Part shown: positions 1-6,966 of the stretch, in pieces
Numbering within the stretch: position 1 is the stretch's first letter
Layout of the letters: each line of letters begins with the position of its first letter
Origin: an uncultured Hungatella sp.
GTDB taxonomy: Bacteria; Bacillota; Clostridia; Lachnospirales; Lachnospiraceae
Length of the DNA stretch: 17,176 nt
Reading direction: 5' to 3'
NCBI GenBank assembly: GCA_910586845.1
Contig: CAJUJV010000080.1
Span: 1-17,176 of the forward strand
Notes under the pieces: model-generated
Databases searched by the model: none
The model's input: the letters and a program-made list of their open reading frames with translations, nothing else
What the model was told of the DNA's origin: nothing
Position numbers and translations under genes: made by a program

Positions 1-773
1 TGGTTGACGATCCCGAGCTTCTTGAGCTGGTAGACATGGAGATCCGTGAGCTGCTCAACGAGTACGAGTTCCCGGGCGATGACACACCGATCATCCAGGG
101 TTCCGCTCTGAAGGCTCTGGAAGATCCCTCCAGCGAGTGGGGCGACAAGATCATCGAGCTGATGGATGCTGTTGACAGCTGGGTTCCGGATCCGCAGCGT
201 GAGACTGACAAGCCGTTCCTGATGCCTGTAGAGGACGTATTCACCATCACCGGCCGCGGTACTGTTGCTACCGGTAGAGTAGAGCGCGGTACTCTGCATC
301 TGAACGAGGAAGTTGAGATCGTAGGTATCTCCGAGGAGACCCGCAAGACCGTTGTTACCGGTATCGAGATGTTCCGTAAGATGCTGGATGAGGCTCAGGC
401 CGGCGACAACATCGGCGCTCTGCTTCGTGGCGTTCAGAGAACTGACATCGAGAGAGGCCAGTGTCTGTGCAAGCCCGGCTCTGTAAAGTGCCATCACAAG
501 TTTACCGCTCAGGTTTACGTTCTGACCAAGGACGAGGGCGGCCGTCATACACCGTTCTTCAACAACTATCGTCCTCAGTTCTACTTCAGAACAACCGACG
601 TTACCGGTGTCTGCGAGCTTCCTCAGGGAACAGAGATGTGTATGCCTGGCGACAATGTAGAGATGAGCGTTGAGCTGATCCATCCCGTAGCTATGGAGCA
701 GGGTCTGCGTTTCGCTATCCGCGAGGGCGGCAGAACTGTTGGTTCAGGAAGAGTTGTTTCCATCATAGAATAA
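1..773 (+). CDS. tuf: Elongation factor Tu, C-terminal part (5' end outside window)
   Basis: EF-Tu is the GTPase that delivers aminoacyl-tRNA to the ribosome. The reading frame is open from base 3 (the preceding TG probably ends a Met codon) to TAA at 771-773, about 256 residues: the end of the G domain plus beta-barrel domains 2 and 3. Diagnostic stretches are VDDPELLELVDMEIRELL, then DVFTITGRGTVATGRVERG at the start of domain 2, TPFFNNYRPQFYFRTTDVTG in domain 3 and the terminal GGRTVGSGRVVSIIE. An internal ATG at 36 is not the start. Cysteines in RGQCLCKPGSVKC and in TEMCMPGDN resemble clostridial EF-Tu (from memory). As the normal last gene of the str operon, it is followed 12 bases later by a strong terminator. 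Confidence 0.98.
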   Translation, partial: VDDPELLELVDMEIRELLNEYEFPGDDTPIIQGSALKALEDPSSEWGDKIIELMDAVDSWVPDPQRETDKPFLMPVEDVFTITGRGTVATGRVERGTLHLNEEVEIVGISEETRKTVVTGIEMFRKMLDEAQAGDNIGALLRGVQRTDIERGQCLCKPGSVKCHHKFTAQVYVLTKDEGGRHTPFFNNYRPQFYFRTTDVTGVCELPQGTEMCMPGDNVEMSVELIHPVAMEQGLRFAIREGGRTVGSGRVVSIIE

Positions 774-785
774 GTTAAACCATTG

Positions 786-815
786 AGGACCTCCTGTTTT
801 CGGGAGGTCCTTTTT
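786..815 (+). terminator. Rho-independent terminator after tuf
   Basis: A perfect 9-bp stem, AGGACCTCC (786-794) with GGAGGTCCT (803-811), has an 8-base loop and runs into five T (811-815). It starts 12 bases after the tuf stop codon. Confidence 0.93.
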
Positions 816-836
816 GCGTTGCACAAAAACTAACGA

Positions 837-865
837 TTGTATTAATAAAAACTATTTGTTATAAT
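837..865 (+). promoter_or_regulatory. Sigma-A-type promoter for the DUF975 / HAD gene pair
   Basis: TTGTAT (837-842), a 17-base spacer and a perfect TATAAT (860-865) lie in an AT-rich stretch. They sit 23 bases before the ATG at 889, which has TAAGGAGGG (874-882) in front of it. Confidence 0.7.
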
Positions 866-888
866 AATTGTCGTAAGGAGGGCTGCAT

Positions 889-1701
889 ATGACCACATTC
901 TGGACGAGACAGGAATTAAAGGAGAGAGCAAAAGCAGGCCTGCGTGTTTTTTACTGGCAGGCATTTCTGGTATGTCTGATTGCCGCGTTTTTGGGAGCAG
1001 GGACAGAATCTTCTTTTAATTTCCGGAGCAGAACCGATGCCAGAACCGGTGATATGACCATTAGCAGCAATCCCGGAATCACTTTTTCATACGGAGATCA
1101 GGAACAGATTTCTGTCAGGACTCCTTTCTTTCAGGTGACACGATCCATTGAACCCGGCATAGTTTCCCTGTTCCTGAAGATATTTTTAGTGATTCTGATT
1201 GTGATAGCAGTGGCAGGGGCTCTGGTTTCCAATGTGCTTCAGGTGGGAAAGAAGCGATATTTTCTGAAAAAGACGGCAGGGATCTGTGAGACAGGACCGG
1301 GAGAGATGTTTTCTGCCTTTTCGGAAGCATACTGGAACCAGGTTCTGGTCATGTTTCAGCAGCAGCTGTATATTTTTTTATGGACTCTTCTGCTGGTGAT
1401 CCCCGGGATCATCAAGTCCTACGAGTATTATATGGTGCCCTATCTGCTGGCAGAGAATCCTCATCTTACCGGGGCAGAGGCCCGGGAACTGAGCAGCCGC
1501 ATGACGGAGGGAAGCAAATGGGATATCTTTGTCCTGGAACTGTCTTTTATCGGCTGGGATATTCTGGGCATTCTTCTGTTCGGGATCGGGCGGATCTTCG
1601 TGGCTCCCTACAAGGAGGCCGTCTATGCAGAATTATATCACAAAATGAGTGAGGGATCCGGAAAGGGAATGAATTATGGGATACAGGATTTTACTCTTTG
1701 A
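889..1701 (+). CDS. DUF975 family integral membrane protein
   Basis: 270 residues. The N-terminus TRQELKERAKAGLRVFYWQAFLV and the central PGIIKSYEYYMVPYLLAENP are the hallmark stretches of the DUF975 family of Firmicutes, whose biochemical function is not established. Hydrophobic segments lie near residues 22-38, 93-118, 155-175 and 215-238, with a polar, probably extracytoplasmic loop between the first two that carries the serine/threonine-rich part. The ATG has TAAGGAGGG 6 bases upstream and its own promoter. The last 26 bases overlap the following HAD gene, so the two are probably translated from one mRNA. No role can be assigned beyond a membrane protein, and there is no visible link to the nan genes downstream. 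Confidence 0.85.
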   Translation: MTTFWTRQELKERAKAGLRVFYWQAFLVCLIAAFLGAGTESSFNFRSRTDARTGDMTISSNPGITFSYGDQEQISVRTPFFQVTRSIEPGIVSLFLKIFLVILIVIAVAGALVSNVLQVGKKRYFLKKTAGICETGPGEMFSAFSEAYWNQVLVMFQQQLYIFLWTLLLVIPGIIKSYEYYMVPYLLAENPHLTGAEARELSSRMTEGSKWDIFVLELSFIGWDILGILLFGIGRIFVAPYKEAVYAELYHKMSEGSGKGMNYGIQDFTL

Positions 1702-2386
1702 TGTAGATAATACCCTCCTGGACTTTGATGCCAACGAGGAAGAATCTTTCCGGTCCATGATGGCGGAGATGGGAGAGAACTGGACAGAAGAGATTTATGA
1801 TACTTATAAGAAGATCAACTCCGGGATCTGGAAACAGATTGAGAAGAAAGAGATCACGGTGGAGGAAGGGGTGAACCGCAGGTTCTCCGATCTTATGTTC
1901 CGCTATGGAAAAACGGTTGACGGGCGGCTGTGGGAGAAGACTTACCGGAAATATCTGAACCAGGGGATCCAGGAGATCCCGGGAGTGCATCAGGTCCTCC
2001 GGGAACTGAAAGAGAAGGGCTATGAGCTGTATGTGATCACCAACGGTGTAGAACAGACCCAGGTATCACGGCTGTCCAGATCCGGCCTGGATCAGTATTT
2101 CCGTCAGCTGTTTATCTCCGGACGGATCAAAGCAGGCAAGCCCTCCCGGGAATTTTTTGACTATGTAAAGAGCCACATCCCCGGATTTACGACCAGGGAA
2201 TCGCTGGTTATCGGGGATTCTCTGAGTTCGGATATCAAAGGAGCTGCCGATGCCGGGATCGATGCCTGCTGGTTCATCAGGGAGAGTGACAGGGAGGTGC
2301 GGGAGGCGATGCTGCGGGAGAGCGGGCTGACCCCCCGGTATATCATCGATGAGCTGACGGAGCTGCCTCAGATCCTGGAACATTGA
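1676..2386 (+). CDS. HAD-family phosphatase, YjjG-like (noncanonical pyrimidine nucleotidase type)
   Basis: 236 residues, the usual length for the YjjG subfamily. HAD motif I is DVDNTLLDFD with nucleophile D9 and acid/base D11, motif II is the T of YVITNG (T122), motif III lysine is in AGKP (K155), and motif IV is GDSLSSD (D181, D186). A helical cap sits between motifs I and II, as in class I HADs. YjjG of E. coli dephosphorylates noncanonical pyrimidine nucleotides such as 5-halo-dUMP; assignment to that substrate is by overall similarity (the LLFDVDNTLLDF start and ITNG region) and is not proven. The ATG at 1676 lies inside the DUF975 gene with AAAGGGA just upstream, indicating translational coupling. 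Confidence 0.85.
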   Translation: MGYRILLFDVDNTLLDFDANEEESFRSMMAEMGENWTEEIYDTYKKINSGIWKQIEKKEITVEEGVNRRFSDLMFRYGKTVDGRLWEKTYRKYLNQGIQEIPGVHQVLRELKEKGYELYVITNGVEQTQVSRLSRSGLDQYFRQLFISGRIKAGKPSREFFDYVKSHIPGFTTRESLVIGDSLSSDIKGAADAGIDACWFIRESDREVREAMLRESGLTPRYIIDELTELPQILEH

Positions 2387-2398
2387 ACAGAAAATGTG

Positions 2399-2448
2399 AA
2401 AAACAGCAGCAAAGCGGACGTTTCCTCGTGAAAGTCCGCTGCTGCTGT
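2399..2448 (-). terminator. Terminator for the minus-strand nanA-esterase transcript
   Basis: Arms 2403-2419 and 2434-2448 form a 15-bp stem with a 2-base AA bulge; TTTC/GAAA in the loop can extend it. Read on the minus strand, the hairpin is followed by a run of five T (A at 2399-2403 on the plus strand). No T run follows it on the plus strand, so it chiefly serves the minus-strand genes. It sits between the convergent HAD and esterase genes and may also weakly stop the plus transcript. Confidence 0.8.
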
Positions 2449-2463
2449 AAAAGCTGACAGGTC

Positions 2464-3105
2464 TCAGAACATACCCAGGATATAGTTGGCCAGTCCTGCG
2501 GCCAGCTGGCCGTGACCGGCTTCGCTTAAGTGCATGAAATCTACCTGATTGGCTCCTGCGGTTACAAGCTTGTTGGCATCCAGGTAACTGCACCCCATGG
2601 AATCGGCAATAAGCCTGAATTGTTCTGCAAGCATCTCGGACTTCTGGGCGCAGCCTTTTCCCATGGTGGCCCCGCAGGCGGTGTCGATGTACTCCCGGCC
2701 GATGTTCTGAGGAGTGACAACCAGGATGTTGGGAACGCCGCCGGACCAGCATTCGGTGGCTTTGGCCTTGGCGATGAGGCGTTTCAGCCCAAGACCGATA
2801 CAGGCGGGAGATACGCCGAAGCGCTCCTTCGTATCGTTGGTGCCGAGCATGATGATCAGAAGATCCACAGGCTCATGGGTCATGAGGCAGGGATAAATAT
2901 AGTCCAGGCCTGACAGGCCCTCGTGTATGGGATCGTCAAAACAGGTGGTGCGGCCGGACAGTCCTTCCTCCAGGATCAGGTAGCCATCTCCCAGATATGC
3001 CTGAAGCAGGCTGGTCCACCGGCTTTCTTCGTCAAACCGTCCTCCTGTCTCGGCGCAGTATCCGTGGGTGTTGGAATCCCCGAAACAGACAATATGCTTT
3101 TTCAT
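2464..3105 (-). CDS. SGNH/GDSL-family esterase, possible sialate O-acetylesterase
   Basis: 213 residues, a bare SGNH hydrolase domain with no signal peptide, so cytoplasmic. Block I is CFGDSNTHGY (nucleophile S11), block II has the glycine of LSGRTT (G51), block III is LGTND (N90), and block V is VDFMHL with D189 and H192 of the catalytic triad. The GDSNTHG form resembles arylesterase-like members. It lies 24 bases downstream of nanA, in the same direction and before a shared terminator, so the two are almost certainly co-transcribed. From that context I infer a role in removing O-acetyl groups from sialic acids before lyase cleavage; sequence alone shows only an ester hydrolase. The ATG at 3105 has CGGAG 6-7 bases upstream. 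Confidence 0.85.
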   Translation of the reverse strand: MKKHIVCFGDSNTHGYCAETGGRFDEESRWTSLLQAYLGDGYLILEEGLSGRTTCFDDPIHEGLSGLDYIYPCLMTHEPVDLLIIMLGTNDTKERFGVSPACIGLGLKRLIAKAKATECWSGGVPNILVVTPQNIGREYIDTACGATMGKGCAQKSEMLAEQFRLIADSMGCSYLDANKLVTAGANQVDFMHLSEAGHGQLAAGLANYILGMF

Positions 3106-3129
3106 AATATTCTCCGTTATGGATTGATT

Positions 3130-4047
3130 TTACAGATCCTTCGTATCCTCGATGGCCTGCCTGATGTCCTTATAAAGCCGGATCAGCTCCGGATCATCTA
3201 AGGCTACGGGAAGGAAGGGAAGCCTGGGATCGCCCATGGGACAGCCGTCCAGGGTGATGATGCCCTTGACTGCACCGTGCATGGAGGCAAAGGAGCAGAG
3301 GCGATAGATCAGGGGAGTGACAATGGCCTGAACCTGGGCTGCTTTGTCCCACTCTCCCCGGTTGATCAGCTCATCCATCTTCATATACAGTTCCGGCATG
3401 GCTCCGTAGGTTCCGCCGATCCCCGCATCGGCTCCCATGATCCGCCCTGCAACAAACTGCTCGTCGGGGCCGTTGAACACGATGAAATCTTTTCCGCCTG
3501 CCGACTTAAACCGCAGGATGTCCTGAGCCGGATCGGAGGAGCACTTGACTCCGGCTACCCTGTCATTTTCCAGCATTCTGTGAAACAGGTTCATGGACAG
3601 GTTAAATCCCGTAAGCTGAGGGATATTGTAGATGAAAAACGGGAGGTCGGCGGCTTTGGTGATCCCGGTCCAGTGCTGATATACGCTTTCTTCGCTGGGA
3701 CGGTAGTAGACGCAGGGCACTGCCGAGGTGGCCGCTGCGCCTGCCTTTTCGGCATGGGCCGCCAGCATGGCTGAATGGCGGGTGTCCGCACAGCCGACGT
3801 GAACGATGATGTTCATGTCATCCCCGACTTCGTTGACTACGGTTTCTGTAACCAGCATCCGTTCTTCTGTATCCAGAAGAAAACCTTCACCGGTGCTGCC
3901 GCACACATACATCTGCTTGACTCCCTTGTCCCGAAAATACCGGGATACGGCTTTTACGGCAGTTACATCCACGGAACCATCCTTTTTGAAAGGGGTGTTG
4001 AGGGCTACGGTTACGTGACGAAATCTGGCTGTTTCATACTTTGACAT
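3130..4047 (-). CDS. nanA: N-acetylneuraminate lyase (DHDPS/NAL family)
   Basis: NanA cleaves N-acetylneuraminate to N-acetylmannosamine and pyruvate by a Schiff-base aldolase mechanism in a cytoplasmic TIM barrel. The 305-residue protein has CGSTGEG (S51, T52, carboxylate-binding loop), Y140 in FIYNIP and the Schiff-base lysine K168 in VAGVKCSSD. The 28-residue Tyr-Lys spacing equals E. coli NanA (Y137, K165). GSTGE rather than GTTGE favours NAL over dihydrodipicolinate synthase. An upstream in-frame ATG at 4080 exists, but the ATG at 4047 (MSKYETARF) has GGAAAGGA 10 bases upstream and gives the family length. It is the first gene of a minus-strand pair with the esterase and is divergent from nanE. 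Confidence 0.93.
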   Translation of the reverse strand: MSKYETARFRHVTVALNTPFKKDGSVDVTAVKAVSRYFRDKGVKQMYVCGSTGEGFLLDTEERMLVTETVVNEVGDDMNIIVHVGCADTRHSAMLAAHAEKAGAAATSAVPCVYYRPSEESVYQHWTGITKAADLPFFIYNIPQLTGFNLSMNLFHRMLENDRVAGVKCSSDPAQDILRFKSAGGKDFIVFNGPDEQFVAGRIMGADAGIGGTYGAMPELYMKMDELINRGEWDKAAQVQAIVTPLIYRLCSFASMHGAVKGIITLDGCPMGDPRLPFLPVALDDPELIRLYKDIRQAIEDTKDL

Positions 4048-4098
4048 AGTATACCTGTCCTTTCCTGATTGAAAAATCAAATGCTTGTTGCTATCTGA

Positions 4099-4127
4099 AT
4101 CATATCATCATTGGAAGAAGAAATCAA
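4099..4127 (-). promoter_or_regulatory. Promoter of nanA-esterase (minus strand)
   Basis: On the minus strand, TTGATT (plus 4122-4127), a 17-base spacer and TATGAT (plus 4099-4104) lie about 50 bases before the nanA ATG. Spacing is ideal and both hexamers are close to consensus. Confidence 0.65.
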
Positions 4128-4132
4128 GAAGT

Positions 4133-4179
4133 ATAAAAATTTTTTCTGTTGAGCAATAACTGTTGAAAATAATTTTTAT
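4133..4179. promoter_or_regulatory. Pair of mirrored A/T palindromes, candidate operators of the nan genes
   Basis: Bases 4133-4146 (ATAAAAATTTTTTC) and 4165-4179 (GAAAATAATTTTTAT) are inverted copies of each other apart from one extra T, with centres about 33 bp apart. Between and beside them CTGTTGA is directly repeated (4146-4152, 4160-4166). The right copy overlaps the -35 box and spacer of the nanE promoter; the left copy lies just upstream of the nanA -35 box. Similar GAAA..TTTC palindromes occur at the transporter promoter (6836-6887), suggesting one regulator, probably the RpiR protein at 5877. Confidence 0.45.
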
Positions 4180-4191
4180 TCATGTTATAGT
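4163..4191 (+). promoter_or_regulatory. Promoter of the nanE-nanK-rpiR operon
   Basis: TTGAAA (4163-4168), a 17-base spacer and TATAGT (4186-4191) precede nanE by about 50 bases. The -35 box and spacer overlap the right-hand palindrome described for 4133-4179. Confidence 0.65.
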
Positions 4192-4241
4192 TAAACTAAG
4201 CCATTTTTTACGCTAAAGTCCAATTTAAGGAGGTTTTTCCT

Positions 4242-4943
4242 ATGAATCAGATGAACCAGGCAATTTTAGAACAGATCAGGGGCGGATTGATCGTTTCCTG
4301 TCAGGCTTTGAAATCAGAACCCCTCCACAGTTCCTACATCATGTCCAGGATGGCTTATGCGGCCATGCTGGGAGGCGCAGTAGGGATCCGGGCTAATACG
4401 GTAGAAGACATCACGGAGATAAAGAAGACGGTGAATCTTCCGGTCATAGGTATTATTAAAGAAGATTATCCGGACTGTGACGTGTATATAACTCCTACCA
4501 TGAAAGAGATCGATGCTCTTGTGGAGTGCGGGGTGTCCATTATCGCCACAGATGCCACTGACTCAGCCAGAAGACCCCGGCCTGACGGGCGGAGCCTGGA
4601 TGATCTTTTTGCGGAGATGAGGCAGAGGTATCCGGATCAGCTGTTCATGGCGGACTGCTCTGATTATGAAGAGGGCATTCATGCGGCGGAGATCGGATTT
4701 GATCTCATAGGAACTACCATGCACGGCTATACCGAATATACGAAAGGCGTTTCTCTGCCGGATATCGAGCTTATGGGGCGTCTGGCCAGAGAATGCGGCA
4801 AGCCGGTTGTGGCCGAGGGCGGTATCTGGACTCCGGAGCAGCTGAAGGCCGCTCTCGATTCAGGCGTGTGGACGGCAGTGATCGGCGGGGCCATCACCAG
4901 ACCCCTGGAGATCACCAGACGTTTTGTGTCTGCCATCCGATGA
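4242..4943 (+). CDS. nanE: N-acetylmannosamine-6-phosphate 2-epimerase
   Basis: NanE converts ManNAc-6-P to GlcNAc-6-P, the step that feeds sialic acid carbon into amino-sugar catabolism. The 233-residue protein is a full-length TIM barrel with family stretches GGLIVSCQALKSEPL, GAVGIRAN, VIGIIKEDYPDCDVYITPT, IIATDAT.SARRPRPDG, TMHGYTEYTKG and VVAEGGIWTPEQ. K73 in GIIK and E192 in AEGG are the expected catalytic lysine and glutamate of this family. A strong AAGGAGGT at 4227-4234 precedes the ATG by 7 bases. It is the first gene of a plus-strand operon with nanK 14 bases downstream and is divergent from nanA. Confidence 0.95.
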   Translation: MNQMNQAILEQIRGGLIVSCQALKSEPLHSSYIMSRMAYAAMLGGAVGIRANTVEDITEIKKTVNLPVIGIIKEDYPDCDVYITPTMKEIDALVECGVSIIATDATDSARRPRPDGRSLDDLFAEMRQRYPDQLFMADCSDYEEGIHAAEIGFDLIGTTMHGYTEYTKGVSLPDIELMGRLARECGKPVVAEGGIWTPEQLKAALDSGVWTAVIGGAITRPLEITRRFVSAIR

Positions 4944-4957
4944 TAAGGCGAACGACT

Positions 4958-5842
4958 ATGAGGATCGCAGCTTTGGATATCGGGGGAACTTCCATTAAGT
5001 CAGGCGTCTGGGATGGGAAGGAACTTCTGGAGACAAGAGAGTGGGATACCAATGCGCGGCAGGGCGGAGCCTATGTCCTGGACCGGGCCGTGGAGATCCT
5101 GAGGACCTGCGAGCCCTTTGAGGCCGTGGGAATCAGCACCGCAGGACAGGTGGATTTCCGGGAAGGGATGATCCGTTATGCCAACGACAATATACCCGGA
5201 TATACGGGGATGCGGATCAGGGACCAGATGGAGTCGGAATTCGGCGTGCCGGCAGCAGTGGAGAACGATGTCAATGCCGCGGCTTTGGGGGAAGCCCGGT
5301 TTGGCGCGGGAAAGGGTCATAAGGATTTTCTGTGCATCACCTACGGCACCGGAGTAGGCGGAGCGGTGATTATGGATGAGAAGATCTACAGGGGCAGCAT
5401 GTACTCGGCCGGAGAGTTCGGCGGAATTCTGGTACATCCCGAGGATCGGGTGGATGGAAAGCCTTTTTCGGGCTGTTATGAAAAGTATGCCTCTGCCACC
5501 GGCCTGGTGGCCATGGCATCCCGATATGATGAAAGCCTGAACAACGGCAGAAAGATTTTTGCCAGGATTGAAGAGAAACAGGTCAGGGAGATCGTGGACC
5601 GATGGGTTGACGAGATCGTTCACGGCCTGGTCACGGTAATCCATATCTTCAATCCGTCCTGTGTCGTTCTGGGCGGAGGAGTTATGGAACAGCCGTACAT
5701 CCTGGAACAGGTAGAAAAAAAAACAAGAGAGAGGATTATGGACAGCTTCCGAAACGTAGAGCTTAAGAGAGCGGCCCTGGGCAACCGGGCCGGCCTTATG
5801 GGAGCGTCCTGGCTCGCAGGGCAGCTTATGATGACAGATTAA
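4958..5842 (+). CDS. nanK: ROK-family N-acetylmannosamine kinase
   Basis: NanK phosphorylates ManNAc with ATP to ManNAc-6-P, between NanA and NanE. The 294-residue protein starts with the phosphate-binding motif ALDIGGTSIKSG, has AVENDVNAAALGE with catalytic D104, ITYGTGVGGAVIMD and AGEFGGILVHP (E153). The usual ROK zinc site (the histidine after GEFG and the CxCGxxGCxE loop) is absent: GEFG is followed by G and only SGCYEKYAS remains. I recall that zinc-free NanK enzymes are known in Firmicutes such as Staphylococcus aureus, so this fits ManNAc kinase. The start is ATG 4958; an alternative ATG at 4940 overlaps the nanE stop and would add six residues (MIRRTT). Neither has a strong SD, suggesting coupling to nanE. 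Confidence 0.9.
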   Translation: MRIAALDIGGTSIKSGVWDGKELLETREWDTNARQGGAYVLDRAVEILRTCEPFEAVGISTAGQVDFREGMIRYANDNIPGYTGMRIRDQMESEFGVPAAVENDVNAAALGEARFGAGKGHKDFLCITYGTGVGGAVIMDEKIYRGSMYSAGEFGGILVHPEDRVDGKPFSGCYEKYASATGLVAMASRYDESLNNGRKIFARIEEKQVREIVDRWVDEIVHGLVTVIHIFNPSCVVLGGGVMEQPYILEQVEKKTRERIMDSFRNVELKRAALGNRAGLMGASWLAGQLMMTD

Positions 5843-5876
5843 AACCGACTGAAGAGAGACCAGAGGAGGGGTAGAG

Positions 5877-6731
5877 ATGCAAGGTGATTTTTTGGTGAAG
5901 ATGAGAACTGCATATAATCAGTTTACCAAGGCAGAAAAAAAAGTAGCTGATTATATTCTGCAGAATCCGAAAGAAGTGCTGTTTATGTCAATTACGGATT
6001 TGGCGGAGGCATGCCGGGTGGGCGACACCAGCGTATTCCGTTTCTGCAAATCCATGGATTTAAAAGGGTATCAGGAGTTCAAGATGGTTTTATCCCTCAG
6101 TCTCAATGAAGACGAGAGGGAGAGCAACCGTTTTTCGGGCAACATCAGTTTAAATGATACATTTCAGGAAGTGGCGAAAAAGGTGTTGAACACTAACATC
6201 AATGCCCTGACAGAGACTTATGCCCTGCTGGATGAGGAAGTGTTCAGCCAGGCCATCGACTGCCTGTATGAGGCGGAGAGAGTCGTCTTTTTCGGGGTGG
6301 GCGCCAGTATCCTGACAGCATTAAAGGCAACCAATAAATTTCTGCGCATTGAGCCGAAGGTCTACTGTGTCCAGGATTCCCATATGCAGGCCATGGCGGC
6401 AGCCATGATGAGTCCCAGGGAAGTGGCGGTGGTATTTTCCTATTCCGGGGCCACCAAGGACAGCATCCATGCCGCGAGGCTGGCCAAGGAGGCAGGGGCG
6501 AAAGTTATCTGTATCACCCGTTTCAGCAGATCGCCTCTGACATCCTATGCGGATCTGACGCTGCTCAGCGGAGCCAATGAGGGACCGCTTCAGGGAGGTT
6601 CCACATCCGGTGAGATCAGTCAGCTGTTTCTCATCGATCTTATGTACACCGAATATTACCGGAGATATTTTGACGTGTGCAGCAAGAACAACGAAAAGAC
6701 TTCCGGGTCCGTACTGGAACGGATATTTTGA
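5877..6731 (+). CDS. RpiR/MurR-family transcriptional regulator, likely nan regulator
   Basis: 284 residues. Residues 1-75 form the RpiR-type helix-turn-helix (FTKAEKKVADYIL, then SITDLAEACRVGDTSVFRFCKSM and KGYQEFK). Residues of about 125-260 form an SIS domain with FFGVGAS, VFSYSGATKDS and AGAKVICITR, which in this family binds a phosphosugar. It is the third gene of the nanE operon, 34 bases after nanK, with AGAGGAGGG before the ATG and a strong terminator after it. By context its effector is probably ManNAc-6-P or GlcNAc-6-P and its targets are the nanA/nanE and transporter promoters (inference). Whether it represses or activates cannot be read from the sequence, though sites overlapping -35 boxes favour repression. 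NanR-like, but I leave the symbol blank. Confidence 0.9.
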   Translation: MQGDFLVKMRTAYNQFTKAEKKVADYILQNPKEVLFMSITDLAEACRVGDTSVFRFCKSMDLKGYQEFKMVLSLSLNEDERESNRFSGNISLNDTFQEVAKKVLNTNINALTETYALLDEEVFSQAIDCLYEAERVVFFGVGASILTALKATNKFLRIEPKVYCVQDSHMQAMAAAMMSPREVAVVFSYSGATKDSIHAARLAKEAGAKVICITRFSRSPLTSYADLTLLSGANEGPLQGGSTSGEISQLFLIDLMYTEYYRRYFDVCSKNNEKTSGSVLERIF

Positions 6732-6741
6732 AGATAAAAAG

Positions 6742-6786
6742 AACACTGCAGAAGGAGGTTTCGGATACCGTCTGCAGTGTTTTTTT
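6742..6786 (+). terminator. Terminator after the nanE-nanK-rpiR operon
   Basis: A perfect 11-bp stem, AACACTGCAGA (6742-6752) with TCTGCAGTGTT (6771-6781), has an 18-base loop and is followed by T to 6786. It starts 11 bases after the regulator's stop codon and separates the enzyme operon from the transporter operon. Confidence 0.93.
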
Positions 6787-6835
6787 GTATGCCCCGGCTC
6801 AGGAGGAGTCTGATTGCCTGTCGCTTTTTGAAACC

Positions 6836-6887
6836 AAAAAAGAAAAAAATTTTCTTTTTTGAATAATATTGACAAAAGAAATTTTCT
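6836..6887. promoter_or_regulatory. Two A/T palindromes at the transporter promoter, candidate operators
   Basis: Site 1 is a perfect inverted repeat with 11-bp arms, AAAAAAGAAAA (6836-6846) and TTTTCTTTTTT (6850-6860), 3 bases apart. Site 2 is AGAAATTTTCT (6877-6887), one base short of a perfect palindrome, in the spacer of the promoter. Centres are about 34 bp apart, close to the spacing in the nanA/nanE region, and both share a GAAA..TTTC core with it. Likely targets of the RpiR protein (inference). Confidence 0.45.
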
Positions 6888-6897
6888 GATATATAAT
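6869..6897 (+). promoter_or_regulatory. Fully consensus promoter of the sialic acid transporter operon
   Basis: A perfect TTGACA (6869-6874), an exact 17-base spacer and a perfect TATAAT (6892-6897). So strong a promoter in front of a catabolic transporter implies tight repression, and a palindrome lies within the spacer. Confidence 0.88.
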
Positions 6898-6925
6898 TCA
6901 ATTATTACAATATGCAGTAATAAAA

Positions 6926-6943
6926 TCACCAAGTGATTGGTGA
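6926..6943 (+). promoter_or_regulatory. 18-bp inverted repeat in the transporter 5' leader
   Basis: TCACCAA (6926-6932), a GTGA spacer and TTGGTGA (6937-6943) form perfect 7-bp arms between the expected transcription start (about 6904) and the SD (AAAGGAGG, 6952-6959). It could be an operator for a second regulator or an mRNA hairpin next to the ribosome-binding site. Confidence 0.5.
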
Positions 6944-6966
6944 AAATCTCTAAAGGAGGAGACTAC

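Noticed and set aside
3130..4047. Dihydrodipicolinate synthase as identity of the lyase
   Set aside because: GSTGE instead of GTTGE, the Tyr-Lys spacing of NanA, and divergent nanE-nanK neighbours all favour N-acetylneuraminate lyase.
4793..4957. Long N-terminal extension of nanK
   Set aside because: It would overlap nanE by 150 bases, and the ROK domain starts exactly at the methionine of 4958.
6937..6966. Upstream TTG start for the binding protein
   Set aside because: It lies in the right arm of the inverted repeat, has no SD, and would put ten residues, including the SD-encoded KGGD, before a perfect lipoprotein signal peptide.
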